Source of the DNA: Actinomycetota bacterium | GTDB taxonomy: Bacteria > Actinomycetota > Thermoleophilia > Solirubrobacterales > Solirubrobacteraceae | NCBI GenBank assembly: GCA_005883215.1 | Contig: VAYS01000004.1 | Location: 1 to 63,372 of the forward strand | Direction: 5' to 3' | Length of the DNA: 63,372 nucleotides | Shown here: positions 51,788-61,098 of the stretch, piece by piece | Layout of the letters: the number at the start of each line of letters is the position of its first letter | Numbering within the stretch: position 1 is the first letter of the stretch | Program-made: the position numbers and the translations under genes | The notes under the pieces: generated by a model | Database searches by the model: none | The model's input: the letters and a program-made list of their open reading frames with translations, nothing else | What the model was told of the DNA's origin: nothing

Positions 51788-51877
51788 CGGAGAGGGAGGG
51801 ATTCGAACCCTCGGACGAGGTTGACCCCCGTCACGCGATTTCCAGTCGCGCCCGTTCAGCCGCTCCGGCACCTCTCC
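51788..51877 (-). tRNA. tRNA-Ser (anticodon GGA)
   Basis: 90 bases, with the long variable arm of class II tRNAs. The acceptor GGAGAGG pairs with CCTCTCC, discriminator G. Anticodon stem CGCGA/TCGCG encloses CTGGAAA, so it reads UCC. T-arm GAGGGTTCGAATCCCTC. CCA is not encoded. Confidence 0.95.
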
Positions 51878-51933
51878 AGGTGGCGCGGGGATCACTAGCC
51901 GTCCCCGCCGGCTAGGAGATAGTCTGACCGATC

Positions 51934-52104
51934 ATGTTCGTGGCGAGCGAGGCGTTCTCAAAGACGGCGGGCCTGGTGATCACCTTCGGCGGGCTGGGCC
52001 TGCTCGTCAACATCCTGGTCGTCTACATCGCCGTGCAGGTTCGCGGCGAGCACCAGCAGAACGAGGAGTACCGCTCGGCGCGCAACGGCCAGTCGCCGCC
52101 GTAG
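51934..52104 (+). CDS. 56-residue single-pass membrane protein
   Basis: ATG at 51934, stop at 52102-52104. MFVASEAFSKTAGLVITFGG, followed by LGLLVNILVVYIAVQV (one helix), then a short charged tail (RGEHQQNEEYRSARNGQ). AGGAG lies 15 bases upstream. Balanced codon use and the clear helix-tail layout support a real gene. Probably a small membrane subunit; no partner is obvious. Confidence 0.6.
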   Translation: MFVASEAFSKTAGLVITFGGLGLLVNILVVYIAVQVRGEHQQNEEYRSARNGQSPP

Positions 52105-52218
52105 GAGCCAGGCGGGTCACGGTGCTGGAGGCCGGCCCCTGAGCGTCGACCGGGGGATAGGCGCGGTCGCTGCCAGCTAGCTGACGCAGGTGTGTGGGCG
52201 GCCGCCGGCTGATCGCCC

Positions 52219-52629
52219 TCAGCGCCGGCGCGGCGGCGCCAGCTCGGCCAGCCGGCCGCGCAGCTCCGCCATCGAGTGCCCCTTCTGTACGTAGCCGTCG
52301 AGTCCCAGCGCGTCGGACTGGCCGGCGAGCACGTCGCTCGGAAGGCCCGAGAACAGCAGGAGCCTCGCCTGGGGAGCGGCGGTCCGCAACTCCCGAAAGA
52401 AGGCGTCGGTTCGGCCGGACGGAGCCAGGCCGTGGTCGACGAGAACGATGTCGGGATTGCTCTCGCGCACCACGGCGGCGCAACGCGCCGCCTCCCCGCA
52501 ATCTCCCGCGAGGAGGAAGTCTTCCCCCTCCAGCTGGAGCGACAGCAGCCGACGCATGGACTCCGAGTCGTCGCACAGGCAGACGCGAATAGCGACTGGA
52601 CCCGGGGATTGCTCGGCGCGCCGACTCAC
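52219..52629 (-). CDS. Single-domain response regulator (receiver only)
   Basis: 136 residues from the GTG at 52629, 12 bases after GGAGGGG. Receiver domain: acidic pair D20/D21 (CLCDDSES), phosphoacceptor D65 (VLVDHGL), switch Ser in LLFSGLP and Lys in VQKGH. It has no output domain, so it is a CheY-like relay or binds a partner. It lies downstream of ppk, in the same direction, after a 200-base gap in which I see no feature. The kinase is not in this window. Confidence 0.85.
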   Translation of the reverse strand: MSRRAEQSPGPVAIRVCLCDDSESMRRLLSLQLEGEDFLLAGDCGEAARCAAVVRESNPDIVLVDHGLAPSGRTDAFFRELRTAAPQARLLLFSGLPSDVLAGQSDALGLDGYVQKGHSMAELRGRLAELAPPRRR

Positions 52630-52829
52630 CGCGCGCTCGCCGTCCCCTCCCCCTCGGTGGCCATGCCCTACTACCCCCCTCGCCTGAGGACTCCTGGCGC
52701 CGGCCCTAACGGCGTACCCCAAGCGTCCGCAGACGTCGTTCTCCCTGTCCCTTGCGGCGATCATAGCGCGAAGCGGGACACGGCGCCAAGTCTGATCCGA
52801 CTTCGGGCCCCGCGTGTGCCGGCAGCGGG

Positions 52830-55046
52830 CTAGGTGCGTTCGGAGGCGAGCGTGACGCTCAGGTGGACGTCGCTGTCGCTGCGCCGCGGAACGATCGCGG
52901 GCGCGTCGGCCGACTGGGACACGTAATGCCTGATCAGCTCCGACTGCACGTTGCGCGGCTCGGGTCCGCGCGGCGTGCGCCGGGTCCAGCCGCCCGACTC
53001 CTGCAGCTCCCAGGACTGGCTGTCGTCGGCGAAGCACCGCTCCAGAACGTCCATCAGCTCCTCCCGCGCCCCGGCAGCGTCGATCGGAACCGCCAGCTCG
53101 ACGCGGGTGTCGAGGTTGCGCGGCATGAGGTCGGCGGAGGCGATGTACATGCACCGCCCCTCGGCGCCGCGCTCGAAGCAGAAGACCCGCGAATGCTCGA
53201 GAAAGCGCCCCAGTATGGAGACCACGCGGATGTTCTCCGAGACGCCGGGCACCCCGGGGCGCAGACAGCAGATTCCGCGCACGTTGAGGTCGACCCGCAC
53301 GCCGGCCTGCGAGGCGCGGTAGAGCGCGTCGATGCACGCCCGATCGACCAGGGCGTTGAGCTTCATGGCGATGCGCGCCGGGTGCTCGGGCGCGTGCGCC
53401 GAGATCGTACGTTCGATCTCGTCGAGCATCGCCTCGCGTAGGTGGTCGGGGGCCACCAGGACCTTTCGGTAACCGGCCGGGCGGGCGTAGCCGGTCAGGT
53501 AGTTGAACATGTCGGCCACGTCGGCGCCCAGCTCCGGGTCGGTGGTGAACAGCCCGAAGTCGGTGTACAGACGCGCCGTGGTGGAGTGGTAGTTGCCGGT
53601 CCCGACGTGGACGTAGTGGCGTACGCCGTCGCCCTCGCGCCGGACCACCAGCACGCACTTGGCGTGCACCTTGAGCCCGGGCTGGCCGTAGACGACGTGA
53701 ACGCCCGCCTCCTCCAGCGACTTGGCCCACTGCAGGTTCGTGCGCTCGTCGAAGCGAGCCTTGAGCTCGACCAGGCAGACCGCCTGCTTGCCGCGCTCGG
53801 CGGCGCGGATCAGGGCGGGGACCTGCGGCGAGTCGTCGCTGGTGCGGTAGACCGTCTGCTTGATCGCCAGCACGTCGGGGTCGGCCACCGCCTGCTCGAC
53901 GAAGCGCTCGACCGAGCTGGCAAACGAGTGGTAGGGGTGGTGGACGAGCACGTCGCCCTCGCGCATGGCCCCGAACACGTCGGTCCGACCCTGGTCGTCG
54001 ACCGGGAGGGCGGGATGGGTGACCGCGGTGAACGGCGGGAAGCGCAGGTCGGCGTGGCCGGGCAGGCGAGCCAGCTGCCAGAGGTCGCGCAGGTCCAGCA
54101 GCCCGTGGGTGGGATAGACCTGCACGTCGTCGATTCCCAGCGAGGCCACCAGCTGCTCGCGCAGGCAGGGATCCATCTCGGCTCCCACCTCCAGGCGCAC
54201 GACCTCGCCAAAACGCCGGCGGCGCAACTCGTTCTCGACTGCCTCGGCCAGGTCCTCGGCGTCGTCGGCCACCGCGAGATCGGCGTCCCGGCTGACCCGA
54301 AAGAGGTCGTACTCGAGCACCTCCATGCCCGGGAACAGGGACCCCAGGTGCTCGGCGATCAACTCCTCCAGGGGGACGTAGGTGGTCCCGTCGGAGAGCG
54401 GGATGAACCGCGGCAGGATCTCGCGCGGGACCTTCACCCGGGCGAAGGCGACGTGGTCGGTGCTGGGATCGCGCACCAGGGCGGCGATGCTCAGCGACAG
54501 GTTGGAGATGTAGGGGAAGGGGCGCCCGGGCCCCACCGCCAGCGGCGTCAGGGCGGGGAAGATCTGGCGCTCGAAGCGCTCGCGCAACTCCGCGCGCTCG
54601 GCGGGCCCGAGGTCGGCGATCCGCGCCAGGCGGATCCCGTGCTCGGCCAGCTCGGGAACCAGGTCAGCGACGCACGCCGCCAGGCGCTCCTCCAGCGCGC
54701 GCACGCGCTCGTGGATGCAGGTGATGGTCTGGGACGCGGTCAGCCCGTCGGGCCCGCTCTGGTCCACGCCGGCCTCGACCACGTCGTGCAGCCCTGCCAC
54801 GCGAACCATGTAGTACTCGTCCAGGTTCGAGCAGTAGATCGCGCAGTACTTGATCCGCTCGAGCAGCGGCATGCTCGGCTGCTCGGCCAGCTGCAGCACA
54901 CGGTCGTTGAAGTCCAGCCAGGAAACCTCGCGGTTGAAGTACAGCGAGGGGTCACCCAGCGCGGGCGCCTCGCGGGAACCGTCCGATGCGACGGCAGCCT
55001 CGACGGCGACCGGGGAGCCGTTGGTGGCGATGCTGGAATCGGTCAT
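52830..55046 (-). CDS. ppk1: Polyphosphate kinase 1
   Basis: 738 residues, full length. Polymerises the gamma phosphate of ATP into polyphosphate, reversibly. N-terminal domain FNREVSWLDFNDRVL; catalytic domain with the phosphorylated His461 (GLKVHAKC) and the second His618 (FLEHSRVF), as in the phospholipase D-like fold. The C-terminal 30 residues are extra. It follows two CHAD genes and ppx, giving one leftward polyphosphate gene cluster. Confidence 0.97.
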   Translation of the reverse strand: MTDSSIATNGSPVAVEAAVASDGSREAPALGDPSLYFNREVSWLDFNDRVLQLAEQPSMPLLERIKYCAIYCSNLDEYYMVRVAGLHDVVEAGVDQSGPDGLTASQTITCIHERVRALEERLAACVADLVPELAEHGIRLARIADLGPAERAELRERFERQIFPALTPLAVGPGRPFPYISNLSLSIAALVRDPSTDHVAFARVKVPREILPRFIPLSDGTTYVPLEELIAEHLGSLFPGMEVLEYDLFRVSRDADLAVADDAEDLAEAVENELRRRRFGEVVRLEVGAEMDPCLREQLVASLGIDDVQVYPTHGLLDLRDLWQLARLPGHADLRFPPFTAVTHPALPVDDQGRTDVFGAMREGDVLVHHPYHSFASSVERFVEQAVADPDVLAIKQTVYRTSDDSPQVPALIRAAERGKQAVCLVELKARFDERTNLQWAKSLEEAGVHVVYGQPGLKVHAKCVLVVRREGDGVRHYVHVGTGNYHSTTARLYTDFGLFTTDPELGADVADMFNYLTGYARPAGYRKVLVAPDHLREAMLDEIERTISAHAPEHPARIAMKLNALVDRACIDALYRASQAGVRVDLNVRGICCLRPGVPGVSENIRVVSILGRFLEHSRVFCFERGAEGRCMYIASADLMPRNLDTRVELAVPIDAAGAREELMDVLERCFADDSQSWELQESGGWTRRTPRGPEPRNVQSELIRHYVSQSADAPAIVPRRSDSDVHLSVTLASERT

Positions 55047-55073
55047 GCTGGCGGTCGATGGCGCGGTCGCCGG

Positions 55074-55664
55074 TCAGGCTTTGCGGCCGCCCACCTCCGC
55101 GAGCGTAGCGCCTGCCGGGCTGCGCGACCGCAGGGCTACTCTCAGCCGGCGGCGCATGCCTTCTTTGTCGATCTCACGCCAGCGCACCACGAAGCGCTCG
55201 TGGGCCAGCTCGCGACGCGCCTGGTAGTGAGCGGCCAGCAGCTCGAGTCCCCGGTAGAGGTTGCGGCCGGGAGTGCGGGCCAGCGCCGCGGGCTCCTGGC
55301 CGCCGTTCTCCCGGTAGCGCTCGGACAGCCGGTGCGCATCCTCGGCCCGTAGGCGAGCCAGGTGGTCGTGGATGCGGGGCAGCATGACATCGCAGTCGTG
55401 GACCTCGCCGGCGAGCTCCTGGAGCTCGCGCGCTCGCTTGGCCGCCTTGCCGGCGTAGGGGCCAAAGCAGGGCGCGGTGAGCTCGAGCAGATAGCGCAGG
55501 CGCTTGGCCGCGATGCGCATATCGTGCAGGGACCGGGGGTCGTCGGGGTCAAGCGCTCCCGGGGCCAGGTCGTAGACCTCGTCCAGGCGCACCGACACGA
55601 TGCGCTCCGCGTTGTCGCCCAGCGGGGCGTCGGGGTCCAAGCCCTTGACCTTGCGTGCCTTCAC
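55074..55664 (-). CDS. CHAD domain protein (second of pair)
   Basis: 196 residues from a GTG at 55664, which overlaps the previous stop (GTGA). HDMRIAAKRLRYLLE is the conserved His/Arg/Lys helix of CHAD, which binds polyphosphate; EVHDCDVMLPRI and a basic C-terminus follow. It has no second catalytic domain. Start and stop tightly packed between the first CHAD gene and ppk1. Likely binds or localises polyphosphate. Confidence 0.9.
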   Translation of the reverse strand: MKARKVKGLDPDAPLGDNAERIVSVRLDEVYDLAPGALDPDDPRSLHDMRIAAKRLRYLLELTAPCFGPYAGKAAKRARELQELAGEVHDCDVMLPRIHDHLARLRAEDAHRLSERYRENGGQEPAALARTPGRNLYRGLELLAAHYQARRELAHERFVVRWREIDKEGMRRRLRVALRSRSPAGATLAEVGGRKA

Positions 55665-56143
55665 GCCGCCTCCGCCACCGCCGCCTCGGCCAGCTGCGCC
55701 AGGCGCTCGGCCAGGCGCCGGCGCTCGGCCTTCTGCAGCGCCCGTTCCAGCCGACCGTTGGCGCGCGCCTGCTCGGCACGGAGCTCGCCGATCAGCGAGC
55801 CGAGCGCGCGACGATCGCCGGCCGGACCCGCGCTGGCCACCTCCTCCAAGGCCTCGATCTGGACGTCGGGGTCGCGGCGCTCCCCGAGCACGTCGGCGAG
55901 CTCCTTGACCTCGCGCAGGACGGGGCGAAAGTCGGCCTTGGGAAAGCACGGGGCAAAGATCTCCAGCACCGCGCGCAGCCGGCGGGTGGCCACGCGCATG
56001 TCGTGGACCCGCTCGATGTCGGTGGTGTCGAGAACCCCGGGGGAGTGGTCGAAGACCTCCTGGGCGCGGATGGTCACCACGCGAGCGGCCGCGGCGGCAA
56101 ACGGCTCGCCGGGATGCAGCTGCACGGGACGGGCCTTGGCCAT
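55661..56143 (-). CDS. CHAD domain protein (first of pair)
   Basis: 160 residues. HDMRVATRRLRAVLE carries the CHAD signature; ERRDPDVQIEAL is the matching second helix, and the end is a charged helix. It is shorter than usual CHAD proteins, and the next gene completes the arrangement, so the two may represent a split domain that forms a heterodimer. The ATG overlaps the ppx stop by one base (TGATG). Confidence 0.88.
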   Translation of the reverse strand: MAKARPVQLHPGEPFAAAAARVVTIRAQEVFDHSPGVLDTTDIERVHDMRVATRRLRAVLEIFAPCFPKADFRPVLREVKELADVLGERRDPDVQIEALEEVASAGPAGDRRALGSLIGELRAEQARANGRLERALQKAERRRLAERLAQLAEAAVAEAA

Positions 56144-57030
56144 CAGCCCAGCACCCCCTCGCGGGCGAGCATGTCGATGATCACACCCTCGCGCAGGCCC
56201 CCCTTGCCGATCAGCAGCGGCCGCCCCAGCAGATCGGAGACCTGCTCGAGGATGAGCATGCCGGTGGGCAGCAAGCCCACGCGCTCGGGCTCGAGCTCAA
56301 AGCGGGCCGCCACCTCCTCGACCGACTGGCTGGCCAGGATCCGCAGGCTGCGCTCGATCGTCTCGTGCTCGAGCCGGGCACCGGCCAGGCGTCGCAGCGA
56401 CGTGGCGGTGCCGCCGACGGCGATCGCCAGCTCGGGCTGGGCCAGCGCCAGGCCCTCGAAGGCGCCCTCGACGTGGGCGCGGGCGGCGTCGAGCTCCTCG
56501 GTCGAGGGGGGATCGGACCGCAGGTAGGCGTCGGCCAGCACCCCGGAGCCCACTCGAAACGACGCCGTCCAGCGAGCGCCGCCGGCCACCGTGCCCACCG
56601 CTATCTCGCTGGAGGCACCGCCCACGTCGACGACCGCCACGTCGCCGTCGGGGGCATGGTCCAGGGCCCGCGTGGCGCCGACGAAGGCCAGGCGCGCCTC
56701 CTCCTCGTCGGTGAGGACGTCGACGGCGACGGCGGCGGTCTCGCGGATGGCCTCCGCCAGATCCTCCTGGTTGGCGGCTTCCCGGATGGCGGCGGTGGCC
56801 ACGGCGCGTATGTTCTGGGTGCCGAGCTCCTGGGCCACGCGGACCTGGGTGGCGACGACCTCGGCGACCTGCGCGATCTTCTTGTCCGAGATCCGATCGT
56901 TGCCCTTGAGGTTCTTGCCCACGCGCGTAAACGCGCGCTGTCGCAACAGCTCGCGCAGGCGGCCGTCCTTGGGCTCGGCGACCAGCAGGCGGGTGGTGTT
57001 GGAGCCGATATCGATGCACGCACAGATCAC
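56143..57030 (-). CDS. ppx: Exopolyphosphatase/GppA-type phosphatase
   Basis: 295 residues from a GTG at 57030. ASKHA fold: CIDIGSNTTRLLVA (phosphate loop 1), VDVGGASSEIAV (loop 2), IAVGGTATSL, and catalytic-region TDEEEARLAF. It corresponds to the short, two-domain actinobacterial Ppx type without the C-terminal HD domain. It removes terminal phosphate from polyphosphate, or pppGpp. First gene of ppx-CHAD-CHAD-ppk1. Confidence 0.95.
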   Translation of the reverse strand: MICACIDIGSNTTRLLVAEPKDGRLRELLRQRAFTRVGKNLKGNDRISDKKIAQVAEVVATQVRVAQELGTQNIRAVATAAIREAANQEDLAEAIRETAAVAVDVLTDEEEARLAFVGATRALDHAPDGDVAVVDVGGASSEIAVGTVAGGARWTASFRVGSGVLADAYLRSDPPSTEELDAARAHVEGAFEGLALAQPELAIAVGGTATSLRRLAGARLEHETIERSLRILASQSVEEVAARFELEPERVGLLPTGMLILEQVSDLLGRPLLIGKGGLREGVIIDMLAREGVLG

Positions 57031-57105
57031 GCTCGGGACGCTAGCGGCTGGGCCCGGCGGGCGGCGAGGGGCGCAAGCCGGGGGCCGCTCGGTAGGCTTG
57101 GCGCG

Positions 57106-57609
57106 ATGGCGAGACAGCTGTGGCTACTCCGCCATGGGGAGGCGGAGTCGCATGACGCCCGGCCCGACCTCCATCGGCGGCTGACGGCGCGCGGTGAGCG
57201 CCAGTCGCACGCCGCCGGAGAGGCCCTCGCCCGGCTGGGGCTCGAGTTTGACACCGTCTTTACCAGCCCGCGGGTGCGGGCGCTGGACACAGCCCGGCTG
57301 GTGTGTGTGGCGCTCGGTCTGGAGCCGGTGGTCCACGAGCCGCTGTCGGGCGGCTTTCAGGCCCGCGACGCCGTCGCGCTGACCGAGAAAGCCAAGGGCC
57401 CCACGCTGCTGGTCGGCCACGAGCCCGACCTGTCGCAGATCGTCGCCGACCTCACCGGCGGACGGATCGACCTCAAGAAGGGCGGCCTGGCCGGGCTGGG
57501 CGTCGAGGGCGGATCGGCGGCGCTGCTGGTACTGCTTCGCCCCCGCGAGGTCGAGTCGCTGGCCGAGGTCGGGCGCCCCGACGGGGCTCTGCCCGCGCCC
57601 GCGGAGTAG
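57106..57609 (+). CDS. SixA-like phosphohistidine/histidine phosphatase
   Basis: 167 residues from the ATG at 57106. RHGEA near the N-terminus (LWLLRHGEAESH), FTSPRVRALDTA, and VGHEPDLS with the second His: the histidine phosphatase core in its short SixA form, which lacks a lid. SixA dephosphorylates phosphohistidine. It is divergent from ppx over 75 bases and converges with the response regulator gene at 57622, hinting at a role in signalling of this locus. Confidence 0.9.
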   Translation: MARQLWLLRHGEAESHDARPDLHRRLTARGERQSHAAGEALARLGLEFDTVFTSPRVRALDTARLVCVALGLEPVVHEPLSGGFQARDAVALTEKAKGPTLLVGHEPDLSQIVADLTGGRIDLKKGGLAGLGVEGGSAALLVLLRPREVESLAEVGRPDGALPAPAE

Positions 57610-57621
57610 GCGCCGCGGTTC

Positions 57622-58512
57622 CTAGCGGGCCCCGCGCTCGGCGCCCGCCAGCTCGGCGCTGAGGTCGGGGGTTGGGGCGGCGGTCGAGCCGGCGCCGGCC
57701 TGGGGCTGGGCGGCGGCGTCCTCGAAGGGCACGGGGGGCAGCTGTGATCCGGGCGCGCCCACCGGCTCGGCGGCGAGCCGATAGCCAACGCCGACGTGGG
57801 TGTGGATGTAGCGCCACCCGGGCGATGCCTGCTCGAGCTTCTGGCGCAGCTTGCGCACGAACACGTCGACCGAGCGATCGCCCCGGGCCATGGCATAGCC
57901 CCACACGCGTTGGTACATCTCCTCGCGCTCGAGCACCCTGCCCTCGGCGTTGGCCAGCAGCTCGATCAGCTCGAACTCCCGGCGCGTGAGCTCGACGCTG
58001 TGGCCCTTGACGAAGGCCTGGAACTGGTCCGAGCGGATCTCGAGCTCGCCGGCGACGAGCGGCGGCTGGTCATGGCGCGTCTCGCTGCGGCGGCGACGCC
58101 GAACGACCGCCTCGACGCGGGCGATGACCTCCTCGGGGTGGCAGGGCTTGGTGATCCAGTCGTCGGCCCCCAGCCGCAGGCCCCGAACCCGCTGGGCGAC
58201 GGTTGAGCGCCCGGTGCACACCACGACGCCCAGTCCGGGGAGGGTCGAGCACAGCTTCTCTAGATACGCCCACCCGGGCGGACCGAGGATCGCCAGGTCG
58301 ACGAGCACGGCGTTGAGGCGCATGGCGACGACGGTTTCCAGCGGCACGGCGCCAGGAACGACGCGGTGCTCCCAGCCGAGGGCGTCCAGGCGCTTGGTGA
58401 GGACGTGCAGGAAGCCCGAGTCGCGATCCAGCACCGCCAGGCGAATCGGCCCGGTGGCGCTCGGACGAGCCGCCCCTACCACCCGCAGGCCCGCTTGAGG
58501 CCGCTCGTTCAT
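57622..58512 (-). CDS. OmpR/PhoB-type response regulator
   Basis: 296 residues from the ATG at 58512. Receiver (about 22-140) with acidic D29/D31 and phosphoacceptor D72 (VLVDLAIL), Lys in ITKPCHPEE. Winged helix (about 160-255): VELTRREFELIELLANAEGR, DVFVRKLRQKLE, and YIHTHVGVGYRL. The C-terminal 40 residues are Pro/Ala-rich. Next to phoU/pst, so a phosphate regulator (PhoP/PhoB-like) is likely. No sensor kinase is seen. Confidence 0.92.
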   Translation of the reverse strand: MNERPQAGLRVVGAARPSATGPIRLAVLDRDSGFLHVLTKRLDALGWEHRVVPGAVPLETVVAMRLNAVLVDLAILGPPGWAYLEKLCSTLPGLGVVVCTGRSTVAQRVRGLRLGADDWITKPCHPEEVIARVEAVVRRRRRSETRHDQPPLVAGELEIRSDQFQAFVKGHSVELTRREFELIELLANAEGRVLEREEMYQRVWGYAMARGDRSVDVFVRKLRQKLEQASPGWRYIHTHVGVGYRLAAEPVGAPGSQLPPVPFEDAAAQPQAGAGSTAAPTPDLSAELAGAERGAR

Positions 58513-58647
58513 CGATGGCAAGTGTATTCGGCGGCGCGGCCCCATCTAGGCCGTCTGCGCCGTCCGGTAACGGAAAAGTCACACCGTCGATCGCGCTATT
58601 TGCGGGCTAGACGGCCCGGATCGGCCGGCGCCCAGGACGACGGATGC

Positions 58648-59340
58648 TCAGCGGGTGACCGGCTCGGCGGAGTGCGAGAAGCTCCCGAACACCCCGGTGA
58701 CTACGAACACCACCTGTTCGCCGATGTCGACCGCGTTGTCGCCGAGGCGCTCCAGGGCGCGCGCCACCAGCACCATGTGCATCGCCCATTCGCGCGTATC
58801 GGGGTCCTCGCCGATGTCCTGGGCGACCTGGAAGATCTCGCGGTTCAGGCGGTTGATCTGGCGGTCCTGGAGGATCAGGTCGCGCGCCAGCTCCAGGTTG
58901 CGCTCGGCAAAGCAGCGCTTGGCCTGGCGTACCTCCCCGCGGGCGTGCTCGCCCATGCGGGCCAGCATCTCGAGCACCTCGCTGCGTACCGGGGCATCGT
59001 GGCCCGACAGCGGGATGAGCTTGGCGATGTTGACGCACTGGTCGCCCATGCGCTCGACGTGCTTGATCGTGTGCAGCAACGCGGCCACCAGCCGCAGGTC
59101 GCTGGCCACCGGCGATTGCAGGGCAAGCAAGGAGAGGATCCCCTGGTGGACTTCCAGATAACGGCCGTCGACGCGATCGTCGTCGGCGACGATCATCTCC
59201 GCCAGCTCGATGTCCTGGTGGATCAGCGCCTCCATCGTGCGGTCGAGCTGCTCGACGATGATGTCCAGGGCCCCCAGCGCGAGCCGTTCGAGCTCGGCCA
59301 ACTGCTCCTGGAAGTGGACCCGTCCGGGCTTCTGGTTCAT
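58648..59340 (-). CDS. phoU: Phosphate signalling protein PhoU
   Basis: 230 residues, two three-helix bundles with repeated acidic metal/phosphate-binding helices: DDDRVDGRYLEVHQ and the ERMGDQCVNIA and ERLGDNAVDIGE pair. It links Pst transport to the PhoR/PhoP response. It follows pstB by 13 bases in the same operon. Confidence 0.96.
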   Translation of the reverse strand: MNQKPGRVHFQEQLAELERLALGALDIIVEQLDRTMEALIHQDIELAEMIVADDDRVDGRYLEVHQGILSLLALQSPVASDLRLVAALLHTIKHVERMGDQCVNIAKLIPLSGHDAPVRSEVLEMLARMGEHARGEVRQAKRCFAERNLELARDLILQDRQINRLNREIFQVAQDIGEDPDTREWAMHMVLVARALERLGDNAVDIGEQVVFVVTGVFGSFSHSAEPVTR

Positions 59341-59353
59341 CGTCCCATGGGCG

Positions 59354-60238
59354 CTAGCCGAACTTGCCCGTCACGTAGTCCTCGGTGCGCGAGTCCTTGG
59401 GCTGGGTGAACATCTCGTCGGTGGCGCCGACCTCGACGAGCTCGCCGTCGAGCAGGAAGGCGGTCGAGTCGGCGACGCGCGCCGCCTGCTGCATGTTGTG
59501 AGTCACCAGCACGACCGTCACCCGCTGCTTGAGGTCGGCCAACAGCTCCTCCACCTTCAGCGTGGCGATGGGGTCCAGGGCCGAGCAGGGCTCGTCCATG
59601 AGCAGGACTTCGGGGTCAACGGCCATCGTGCGGGCGATGCACAGCCGCTGCTGCTGGCCGCCGGACAGCCCGATCCCCGGCTCGGCGAGGCGGTCCTTGA
59701 CCTCATCCCACAGCCCGGCGCCCCGCAGCGCGCGCTCGACCCGATCGCGCAGGTCGGCCCGCGAGGCCCCGCTGAGTCGGATGCCCGAGGCGACGTTGTC
59801 GAAGATCGACATCGTCGGAAACGGGTTGGGCTTCTGGAAGACCATGCCGATCGCGCGGCGCACCGCCACCACGTTGACCGAGGGGTCATAGACGTCGACC
59901 TGATCGAGGCACACCTTCCCCTCCGCCCGGGCGCCGGGGATCTCCTCGTGCATGCGGTTGATGCAGCGGATCATGGTCGACTTGCCGCACCCTGAGGGGC
60001 CGATGATCGCGGTGACCTTGTTGGGCTCGAACTCGAGGTCGAGGCCGCGCAGCGCATGGTTGTCGCCGTAGTAGGCGTCCAGTCCCTCCAGCCGCACGCG
60101 GCGGGCCGCCTTCGTGGGGCGCGCCGAGGCCGAGGGCGCCTGGGCCACGAGCGGGCGCCGGGTCTGGGGAGAGCGGCTCAAGCCGTGCTCGCCGGCCGCG
60201 GCGGCCGTCTGGCTGGCGGCGAATCCATCGCCGGTCAT
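59354..60238 (-). CDS. pstB: Phosphate ABC transporter ATPase PstB
   Basis: 294 residues. Walker [10 protein letters not shown], signature LSGGQQQR, Walker B VLLMDEP, and the switch THNMQQA. The first 40 residues are an extra low-complexity extension. The ATG at 60238 overlaps the pstA stop by four bases (ATGA). Confidence 0.97.
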   Translation of the reverse strand: MTGDGFAASQTAAAAGEHGLSRSPQTRRPLVAQAPSASARPTKAARRVRLEGLDAYYGDNHALRGLDLEFEPNKVTAIIGPSGCGKSTMIRCINRMHEEIPGARAEGKVCLDQVDVYDPSVNVVAVRRAIGMVFQKPNPFPTMSIFDNVASGIRLSGASRADLRDRVERALRGAGLWDEVKDRLAEPGIGLSGGQQQRLCIARTMAVDPEVLLMDEPCSALDPIATLKVEELLADLKQRVTVVLVTHNMQQAARVADSTAFLLDGELVEVGATDEMFTQPKDSRTEDYVTGKFG

Positions 60239-61098
60239 GTTAGGCGGCTCCTGCGCGCAAGCGTGCGCGCGATCAGGGTGAGGATCAGGATCATTGCCAC
60301 CAGGGTGAGCGCGGCACCCCAGGCGCGGGTGACCAGGCGGTCTTGAGCCTGGCCCACATCGTTGAATATCTGCACCGGCAGCGAGTTCATCTGCTTGAAC
60401 GGATCGAAGTTGGTGGGCAGCGTGCTGCCCATGGTGAAGATCAGGGGGGCGGTCTCGCCCGCCGCCCGGGCCACCGCCAGCAGCCCCCCGGTGATCAGCC
60501 CGGTCAGGGCGCTGGGCAGCACCACGCGCGCCACCACCCGCCAGCGCGGAGCGCCCAGTGCCAGGGCGGCCTCGCGCAGGGAGTCGGGCACCAGGATGAG
60601 CACCACCTCGGCCGAGCGCGTGACCACCGGGAGCATGAGCAGGGCCAGCGCGACCGCGCCCTTCCACCCGGCGAAGCTGCCCAGCGTGTGGGTGACCACC
60701 AGCCCGGTGTAGATGAACAGTCCGAACACGATCGAGGGCACCCCGGTGAGGACGTCGACGAAGTAGCGCACCACGCCGCCCAGCACGGTCCCCCGCCCGA
60801 ACTCGACCAGGTACAGGGCCACGCCGATTCCGATGGGCACGGCCAGCGCCGTGGCGATGAGCACGATCTCGAGCGTGCCCAGGATCGCGCTCTTTACCCC
60901 CCCGGGGTCGCCGAGGAAGTTGCCGGTCGGATCGGTGGAGAGGAAGTGCCAGGAGATCGCGCCCAGGCCCTTGTCGAGGATGTAGTAGATGATCAGCACC
61001 AGGGGGACGATGGCCACCAGCGTCAGCGCAGCGAATACGCCCCGGGCGAAGAGGTCGGTGCGGCGGCGGCGGGCGCTGATGACGGGCAGCGCGGTCAT
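60235..61098 (-). CDS. pstA: Phosphate ABC transporter permease PstA
   Basis: 287 residues, six membrane helices. The permease EAA-like loop [20 protein letters not shown] contacts Pst[15 protein letters not shown] is family-typical. ATGA overlap with pstC and again with pstB. Confidence 0.96.
   Translation of the reverse strand: MTALPVISARRRRTDLFARGVFAALTLVAIVPLVLIIYYILDKGLGAISWHFLSTDPTGNFLGDPGGVKSAILGTLEIVLIATALAVPIGIGVALYLVEFGRGTVLGGVVRYFVDVLTGVPSIVFGLFIYTGLVVTHTLGSFAGWKGAVALALLMLPVVTRSAEVVLILVPDSLREAALALGAPRWRVVARVVLPSALTGLITGGLLAVARAAGETAPLIFTMGSTLPTNFDPFKQMNSLPVQIFNDVGQAQDRLVTRAWGAALTLVAMILILTLIARTLARRSRLT

Noticed and set aside
53442..55352. 636-residue rightward frame opposite ppk1
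   Set aside because: Antisense shadow: it lies across the well-conserved ppk1 gene and reads as Val/Gly/Arg-rich sequence without any domain.
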